A stretch of DNA of 64,000 nt, from NCBI GenBank assembly GCA_029204225.1, contig CM055107.1, positions 24,447,391 to 24,511,390 of the forward strand, read 5' to 3'. The stretch is from Diphasiastrum complanatum (taxonomy: Eukaryota > Streptophyta > Lycopodiopsida > Lycopodiales > Lycopodiaceae). Under the pieces are notes generated by a model that was given only the letters and a program-made list of their open reading frames with translations, made no database searches and had not been told where the DNA came from. Both the position numbers and the translations under genes were made by a program. How positions within the stretch are numbered: position 1 is the first letter of the stretch; each line of letters starts with the position of its first letter. Below are positions 12,201 to 21,200 of this stretch, in pieces.

Positions 12201-15200
12201 ATGGGAATTGGATGAGGTAGAGGATAAAGATACTATTTTGGCCACATGATATTCTAGATAGGATAAAGGTTCTCTTGTATGAGGTAAAGGATAAGGATAC
12301 ATGTCATGGGTCACACTATATTCCATCTGGGAGAGAGGTTTATCTGGCTGAGGTAAAGGATCATAATACATATCAAGGGCCGCCAAATTCTAGAGATGAG
12401 ATACTAACACATGATCTTCTAGATGCAACAAAGGCTAGGCTACATGTCATGCACCACAGACATGTAGAGGGAGCATACAATATTTCAGCGGCAATAGATG
12501 TGATTGTTACGATCTCGTAACCAGTGCCGAACCCTAGAGAACCTGATAGGTCAGATACCACAGTCAGGGTCGTGTCCAGTGTACATGACCAACAGGGCAA
12601 GACAGTGTGAGTAGTGTGCCCCAGCACGGTCCATAGCCATGGCGGGCCTAACACAGCCTAGGGACCCTGTCAGCAGTTTAGGGCCCCCAGTTGGGTCCCG
12701 ACGTGCAGTCGGCCACGTCAGTGCCATGTGGCCGACACTTGGCAGTAGCATGCTATCAGTCCTCACACTGGGCTAGGAGGGGCTTACTCTATATCAGGGA
12801 GTAGGCAAGGTTAGGTGGATCAGTTAGTGTTTGCCCTACTGTGGTGTTAGGATCACTTACATTGGTATCAGAGCCATCTTCTTCTTTGGGAGCTTAGTAG
12901 CAGCAGTAGAGAAATCTATAAGAAGCTAGGAAAGAATTCTCAGATTTTCTAAAAAGAGTAGAAGAGGGACATCGCTGTAGGAACAGCTCTCTACTCAATT
13001 AAATTTGCTGGGATTTTCAGTGTTCTAGAGGCAATTTCCTTGTACAGTTCTAGCGCTGACAGATCAGCTTGCATCCCTGATTTTCGAATGTTTTTATCCA
13101 GATTTCTGAGCGGATTATGGGGACAGATCTGAGGACAGGTCCAGCGCTGCCAAATCAGGGTTGAGCTTGATTTTGGAGTGAAGTTTCCGGATTTTGAAGT
13201 AGTTTCAGGCAGAAATCTTGAGGCAGATTCAGCGCTGGACAGGCAGGAGTTAAACTGTAGTTTGCTCCCCGATTTTTAGAAGTTTTTGCTCCAACTTTGG
13301 TGATCAGACAGAGGACAGATCAGCGACCAGTCTCCTATGTTGTAACTTTGATTTTTGGAGGCAGCAGAGGCAAACTCTATCAGCAGGGGTTCTCCAACAA
13401 TCATCTACACAATTTCCAGATTGCCTTCATCTGATGGCATGCACTTTAAGAGGACGGATTGGACAGCTGCGGAAGAACTGAGGGGGTTTCTTGCTCTGGA
13501 AGTACAGTCCTAAGAAAGAGCTAAGTACTCTACTTTCATTTTCCAGTTAGTCAATCTCTTTTCTTGTTTTCAGACAGAAGTTAAGGTACCTCTTTTCAGT
13601 TCCGAAAATGACCACTCCTCAGGGACCTGATCAACCCCAGGAGAGAGAGGCTTCGACGAACTTGAAACAGAAGCCTTGGCTTACAGGAAAGGGAAGGAAC
13701 CCATGGAAGTGGAAGAACAGGAACAGTTCGCCGAAGAACTCGACGAACTGGTTACCAAGGAGCAGTTTCTCCAATTGGTAACAGAAGTGGATGAACTGAA
13801 GTTGGCATTAGCCAATTTCAAGTCCAGTGTGGACGACTCGTTCGCTGAACTCAAAAACTTAATTTTGAGTTCTGCAAAAGGAAGCCTTCCCTCCACTTCT
13901 CAGTTATCCCCTTCTCCACTTCCATCAGTTTCGGGTGAGACTTTACGGTCTCACCCCAGTGTTTTTAAAGATTTAAAGCCTCTTACTTTTAATGGGGAAG
14001 AGAAGGATAGAAATGCAGATATTCTACGAACCTTCCTCATCAAATGGAAGAACATTCATGCTCTTAAACAGACCCCTGGCCATTTGCAAGCAATTGAGGC
14101 CAGTCTTTCCTTAGGGCCTATGGCCTATAAGTGGTGGTTAAATCTCCAGGAGACTGGGCAGACTCCCCGGTCATGGAAAGCTTTTGAAGAAGCTTTCCTA
14201 AGAGAATTTCTACCAGAAAATGAACTGGATAGAGCCTGGGAAGCCTGGGAAAGAACAGTAATGGATAAATCCCTCATCCAATATATCTCGCAGTATCGAG
14301 AAGCAGTATTAAAGATTAAGAATATGGATGACTATCAGAAAATCAGGGGATTTGTCCGTGGCCTCAAAGATGAATATAAAGTAGAGGTCCAGAGAAACTC
14401 GCCTACTACCCTTGAGCAAGCCCTCAGATATGCTCAAATCTATGATGATTCAGTGGGTAGGAAGAAGGCGAGACAACAACCACTTTTTGAGCAGCCTTCT
14501 TAGAAAGACTTTCAATTTAAAAAGAAATTTTTAAAAAGAAAGAAGAAAGATAAATTTAAAGGTGAAGCTCCTCAGAAACGCCCTTCACTCATACAGCCCT
14601 TAAAACCAGATGATTTTGAGAAAGCCAAACAAGAACGTTTGTGCTTTGTGTGTATGGGCAAGGGACACACAGTCAGACAGTGTCCCAAGGGGCCTTTCAC
14701 TAAAAAAGATAAGAAAGATAAAAAACAAGTTCATCTTGTTCAGACTGTATGTTTCCCCAGTGACTCGGCAGCTTCCGAGATGAACACCGTTGCCAGCTGA
14801 CCTCTGCAATGCTAGCGAGACCCTTCAGCTTTGGGCCGCATGACCTAGTACGTATGCATGGGAAAGTTGGTAACCAGTCAGTAAGAGTTATGGTTGATGA
14901 TGGGGCAACCCATAATTTCATCAACTACACCCTGGTTAAAAAGCTTAAACTACCAGAAGTACCTAGTCAGCATAGGTACATAGTTTCATTAGCTAAGGGT
15001 GAGGATAAAAAAATATGGGAAACTATGGTAAGTAAGTTAAATCTTGGTATTTAGGGGTACCAAGATGAAATAAACTTTCAGATAATGCACCTGGATCGAA
15101 CAGACATTGTTCTTGGGAGAGATTGGCTCTACAGTTTAGGACCTTCCCTCCACAGAAACTATTAGGAGAACACCCTCAGCTTTCAGCATAAAGGTCGAGA

Positions 15201-18200
15201 GATCTAGTTGCATGGGGAGCATGATGTTCCCAACAGCCCTATGGTCTGCAGTTCAGAGCTCTGTCAGCTAATCGGAGACGAAGACCATCAGGTATTCTTA
15301 TGTAACTTTTAGTTTATTCCTGAAGTTTCTATTTCCAGTTCTATTCAGCAAAAAATCAGTAAATTAGAAACTTTATTGTCTAAATTCAAAGATGTTTTTC
15401 CTGAAGATTTGCCACATGGTTTACCACCTAGCAGAGAGGTAGATCATGTAAAAAAACCTAGTACCAGGTACAGCACCTGTTTCTAAACCTCCGTATCGGG
15501 TCAGCCGAACAGAGGATGAAGAAATAACTAGGCAGTTAATAGACTATCTTGAGAAAGGCCAAATTCAGACCAGTAGTTCACCATGGGCCTCACCAGTCCT
15601 ATTGGTGAAAAAGAAAGAGGGGTCTATGCGTCTTTGCGTAGATTACAGAGCCCTCAATAAAGTCACAATTAAGAATAAATACCCTATGCCTCGGGCAGAC
15701 GAGTTGTTTGATCAACTCGACAGGGCTAAGTTTTTCAGTAAAATAGACCTCAGATCGGGATATCATCAAGTCCGTATAAAATCAGAAGATGTCTTGAAAA
15801 CAGCTTTTAGGACTCGTCACGGTCATTATGAGTTTAAGGTGATGCCATTTGGGCTCACAAATGCTCCAGCTACCTTTATGACCTTGATGAACAGTGTCCT
15901 CAGACCATACTTGGGTAAGTTTGTAGTCGTATTTCTAGATGACATCCTCGTTTACAGCAAAACGAGGAAGGAGCATCTAAAACACCTCAGAAAGGTGTTT
16001 CGACTGCCTAGAAAGCATAAGCTCTATGCTTAACAATCCAAGTGTGAATTCTTCGTTGAAGAAGTAGCATATTTGGGTCACATTATCTCTTCAGATGGGA
16101 TTAAGATGGACCCAAATAAGGTTAAAGCCATACTCAGTTGGCTGAGACCTCAGAATATTTTGGAACTTCAAATCTTTCTTGGTCTGGCGGGATATTACAG
16201 ACGATTTGTCAAGGAATATGCTCAGATAGCAGTCCCTATGACAAATCTCCTTAAGGGGAAGGGAAAGGAGTTCATTTGGGAGTCCGCACAGCAGGAGAGC
16301 TTTGATGCTCTCAAAACAGCCTTAGCTACAGCACCAGTTTTAAAAGTCGTCGACCCCAACCAGCCATTTGTGGTCGAAACAGATGCTAGCGACTTTGCAG
16401 TAGGTGCTGTGCTAACTCAGGGTGGACGACCAGTTGCGTTCGAGAGTAAAAAACTCGAGCCAGTTCAGACTAGGTACAGTGCCTATGAAAAGGAACTCTT
16501 TTCTATGGTCCATGCCCTTAAGACTTGGAGGCATTATTTGTATGGTGCCAACTTTGAGGTCCTGACAGACCATGAGAGCCTCAGATACCTTTGCAATCAA
16601 CCTGAGCTTAGAGGTCGGAAAGCTCGTTGGGCAGAGTTGATGCAAGAGTTTGACATGTCTATCAAATATAGACGTGGAAAATTCAATACAGTAGCAGATG
16701 CCCTTAGCAGAATGCCTATGATAAACGAGCTGAGTTTTACTCAGATTCGTAATGAGTTACTCGAGTCCTTGAGAGGGAAATGCCAGCATGATGCATTCTT
16801 CTCTACTATCTGGAACTCAGTCCAGAACAGACAGTTACAGACTCCATAACCAGTTCCCGGGGCTGGTGCCAGTTCATCCAAGAATACGGCAGCTTCCGTT
16901 GAGGATGATGATGAGTCCGAGTATACGTCGTCAGATGACGTTGAGGATTCTGAGCCTGTATTACCCAAGCAAACCCAAGTGGTTGAGGGTCAGTTGACTC
17001 AAGGATTCAAATGGAAACAGTATTCCATTCAGGATGAGTACTTGCTCTATAGAGATAGAGTATGTGTCCCCAATTTAGAGGATTATAGGCAGCAGGTCCT
17101 ATATGAATGTCATGACAATCCTAGTGCGGGACACCTTGGCATACAGAAGACCTATGAGCTTCTTCGTAGGTAATTTTTCTGGCCTAGTATGAAAAAGGAC
17201 GTCCACCAGTATGTAACCAGTTGCCAGAAATGTCAAGTAAATAAAGCAGAGCGTTTAAAGGCAGGAGGGTTGTTGCATCCCTTAGAAATACCAGCTGGTA
17301 AATGGGAGAGTATCTCCATGGATTTTATAGTAGGCCTGCCTAGTCTACTTGAGAGTCCCAGTTGACTCTAAAACCCTCAAATCAGGAGTGTGTGCTAAGT
17401 TGTCTCCAAGGTATTGTGGTCCCTTTACCATCAGTAGGAGACTAGGCGAGGTCACCTATGAACTAGAACTCCCACACAGCAGTAAGGTTTTTCCAGTCTT
17501 TCATGTAAGTCAGTTACGAAAAGCCTTAACCAGATCAGACAATCTGGTAGGGGACAGTGTTCTAGTTCTCCCATTGGATCCTCAACAACCTCCACATGAA
17601 CCAGAGGAGATTCTTGATAGTAGAGAGACGCAGACTCGTCATACTCTATACCGAGGATATTTGGTTAAGTGGAATGATCAGCCTGTTGAGAATGCCACTT
17701 GGGAAAGAGGCAGCGTCCTTCGCAAGATTTTTCCAGACTTTGTCTTAGAGGACCAAGACGGTTCTTAAGGGGGAGGTAGTGTTACGAGCTCGTAACCAGT
17801 GCCGAACCCTAGAGAACACAGATAGGTCAGATACCACAGTCAGGGTCGTGTCCAGTGTACATGACCAACAGGGCAAGACAGTGTGAGTAGTGTGCCCCAG
17901 CACGGTCCATAGCCATGGCGGGCCTAACACAGCCTAGGGACCTTGTCAGCAGGATAGGGCCCCCAGTTGGGTCCCGACGTGCAGTCGGCCACGTCAGTGG
18001 CACCTGGCCGACACTTGGCAGTAGCATGCTATCAGTCCTCACACTGGGCTAGGAGGGGCTTACTCTATATCAGGGAGTAGGCAAGGTTAGGTGGATCAGT
18101 TAGTGTTTGCCCTACTGTGGTGTTAGGATCACTTACAGTGATGCAGTCGAGTCCATAGTTAGAGGTCAAGCTAGTATTAAGCTTACGAAGTTGGTACCAA

Positions 18201-21200
18201 CCAATGGGGTATTGGCATTGATGGTAAATTAATGTACTCGAAAACCAGTCATACCCATGGCATGCAACTATCATATCTCAACTTCCATGCTCAATGTGAT
18301 CTCAAGGATAGTTCCTTACACAACCTGGCTATAATATGGCCAATCATTTTTGTGGATCCAATGGATGATGTTACAAAGAGGATGGAAAACCAAAGATCGC
18401 TTGTTAAGAGGGTCGGCAAAGTAGGGGCAACAATTTTAGTGGCATGGATGAGAAGTTTTTCCTCAAGATTTTCCATGTCTCTATCAAGGATAAAAGGTTT
18501 CTAAAGACTTCCAACAATGCATAAGGTGAACAAGAACTCTCAGGGTCATGGGGAAATGTCTATAGGTTTGCCTGTGGGTATGATATACAAGTGGTGGGCT
18601 ACTAGGACCTATAGATTAGTTAATAGTAGGCTAGGGGCTCATGGGAGAAACTCATGCCACAAGATAGCTATAAATCAAGCTAATGAGTATTTTATGTTCC
18701 TTGGTTGTGTAAAGTATCTTGTTATGTCTTAACAGTCTTACATATTCTGGTTTAGTCTCACATGAAAGTTGAGGGGATGTAGCATGTGTATGGTGACATA
18801 CGAATGAAAGCCATGGCACAAGTGAGAAGATGGGCTTGTGTGTCAAGTAGCATGTAGCATAAGGAGCGAAGCTAATCTTGATAAAGGAAGATTTCTGGAA
18901 TGGCAAAAATATATCTTGGTGTTGGAGGGACAACAACTATTGGTGTGGATCCTAAGTGAACATGAGATAAGTGTAATCTGATAGTGTGGTAGGGGTTACT
19001 GTGGAATCATAGGTACATGAGATGGATGATGGCAACTCTATGAGGCTGTGAACTACACAGTGGCCTCGACTGTGCGGATGGCGTGAAATCACCTGATGTG
19101 GGCCACTTGCTTAGCCCATTACATATAATGAGCTCATGAGGCTATCCTATTTGAGCAAATACTCATTGCATGTCATGGTTGGAATGTTACTATTATTTGA
19201 AATCTTCTATACGCCTAGTTCCTCACTATCAAGTGCATGTGGTTGTAGAGGATCTCTCACCACATCATGAACATCAATCTCATGTCTTCGTATCTGGTGT
19301 TTGACAGTAGTACAAGCCCTGTCTCTAAGAAGGAGATGATATTTAACACATCTCTATCCAAACCAACACTACTTGAACTAGAATGATATTTAATGCACGT
19401 GCTAATCTCTCTATAATACTATTAATGAAGGCTACAAGCATTCTCTACAAAGACATGGGACTCCCCTTGAACTTGACCTCTAACTAACCCGGTCCCCTCA
19501 CAATAGAATGATTCCCATATGAAACTTGGGAGTGTGGGTAGTTCCCTCTCTCTACTCATTTGTCTCCAGAAAAGACATCAAGTGAACACCTTCCATGACA
19601 CCATGCAAGTCGCTAGCTACAGAAGATGAACAAATTGTGCACCTACTCACTAGGCTCTCGTGAGTGACATTGCTCTCCTGTCCATGAACTGTACTTGGCT
19701 ATCCTGAAAATTGCACATCTGCCAATCTCTCTGGCCTCCTGGAATGCCCTACATCTTTCCTCCACACATATGTAGGTAAGATCCTTGTCCATAAAAATTT
19801 GTGCACGTGTAAGTCTAGCCCATTGTCAAAGTACTACTAATCATATTGTGACAATTTGTTTATTGGTTCTCCATGCCCTTTCTATCCAAGATGCCATTAA
19901 GCCTTTAAGGCCTCAAGCAGTTGCCTAAAATCTCCTAGCATTGTCTGGTGGTGGGTCTCTATTCTACACAGTCCTTACTCAGATATTGAGTCCTTTGCTT
20001 TCTCTTAGTCATTTCTTGGACACAGTGGCTGAGAATACCTTGGTCACAAGTATTTTCATGCCACTAGAATTTCCTGAAACCAAGGTTTCCCATGTCTTTG
20101 TTCACACTTTGTGCTTTGAGTTTGTTTTCAAAAATCTTATTTTGTTTGACATTTGTTTCAATGGAATCCTTTAGCAAAGTTCCTTGTTTCCTTCCTCAAG
20201 GTACTTTCATCGCTAAAGTCTTGTTCTTTCTCTCTTGATCCTATACCGAGCGATCTTGAAGCATGTAGATGAGACTTCACAGTTTCCGCAAGTTATCAAT
20301 CTATTGGGCTATTGAGAGATCTATTTGTGGCTACTGGTGTGCTCCGTATACTGTTGCTTGCTTTACATGTCATTTTTGTTGAGGTTTAATGTGTTTGTCT
20401 TTACTTTGCTCTACAAGGTCTTGCTCATACTACTGGCCGCAAGCTATTATGGGCCTTCTGAGATCCCCAAAGTCATTAACTCAATTAAATAATGGCTCAA
20501 GTTTTACCCCATGATTCATCTGAGTCTCCTATTGTTCCTGAGAATGACACTAGTGGGACATCCTTTCCTTTCCCATGGCTATTTTCTAGGCACAAGCTTG
20601 CAAGCATTACCACATACATTGTTGAATATCTTTTGCTGTTGCAAGGCCAACCTATGGACTGATGTTGGTTATATAAATGTAAGCATTAAATAGATTGCCA
20701 ATGAGCCAGGCTTATACTTCCAAAATGCCAGTCTATGCACAAATCATTTTTAAAATCAATATTGATTTTATGCCTTGTGATGCATTGTTGGGTGACTAGA
20801 ACCTTCCAAGAATCTGCTAGCGATTTTTCCTTGGAAAATTTCTCAATGTGTGAAACTACAGAAGTTTTATATGGCTTTTCTGCTTTGTTTTGGAACACTA
20901 ACAATCTGGACATCATGATGCTGTATGGACAACTTGGTCTTCACTCACATATTGGGGCAACATGATGCACTATGGCATCCTTGTCTAAATTAGCATATTT
21001 CTCTCTTCATTTAATAAACAGCAGGACATTGTATTTTTAACAATGACCTTGACGAAATGATAAGTACACAGACAAGCCAGACATGGACCAAGGTAAGGCA
21101 TATCTTAGCAACCTCAACAGAAACAATTAGTATAGTAATGAGCACACGAGAAACTGTAGTATGAGGATGTAAGTCATATACAGCTTCAGGACTCAATTAA

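Larger units (their letters stand above)
12505..18137 (+). mobile_element. Complete but defective Ty3/gypsy chromovirus
   Basis: Both LTRs, a primer-binding site, gag, protease, reverse transcriptase, RNase H, part of integrase and a chromodomain are present in canonical gypsy order. The 5-bp target duplication GTGAT lies at 12500-12504 and 18138-18142. A polypurine tract (AAGGGGGAGGTAG) abuts the 3' LTR. The element is about 5.63 kb. Its coding frame is broken by stops at 14501, near 14799, 15052, 16031, 16847 and 17171, by frame changes near 13675 and 15450, and by loss of the integrase catalytic core near 17345. It therefore cannot move by itself. It sits in the largest intron of the TOM1-like gene in the same orientation. 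Confidence 0.95.

Noticed and set aside
12373-12766. Minus-strand open frames repeated at 17745-18042
   Set aside because: They recur only because both lie in the chromovirus LTRs; composition and position give no support for coding.
20511-20693. Candidate missing exon of the TOM1-like gene ([11 protein letters not shown])
   Set aside because: No GT donor follows and the phase is wrong; the exon at 22718-22793 fits sequence and phase exactly.
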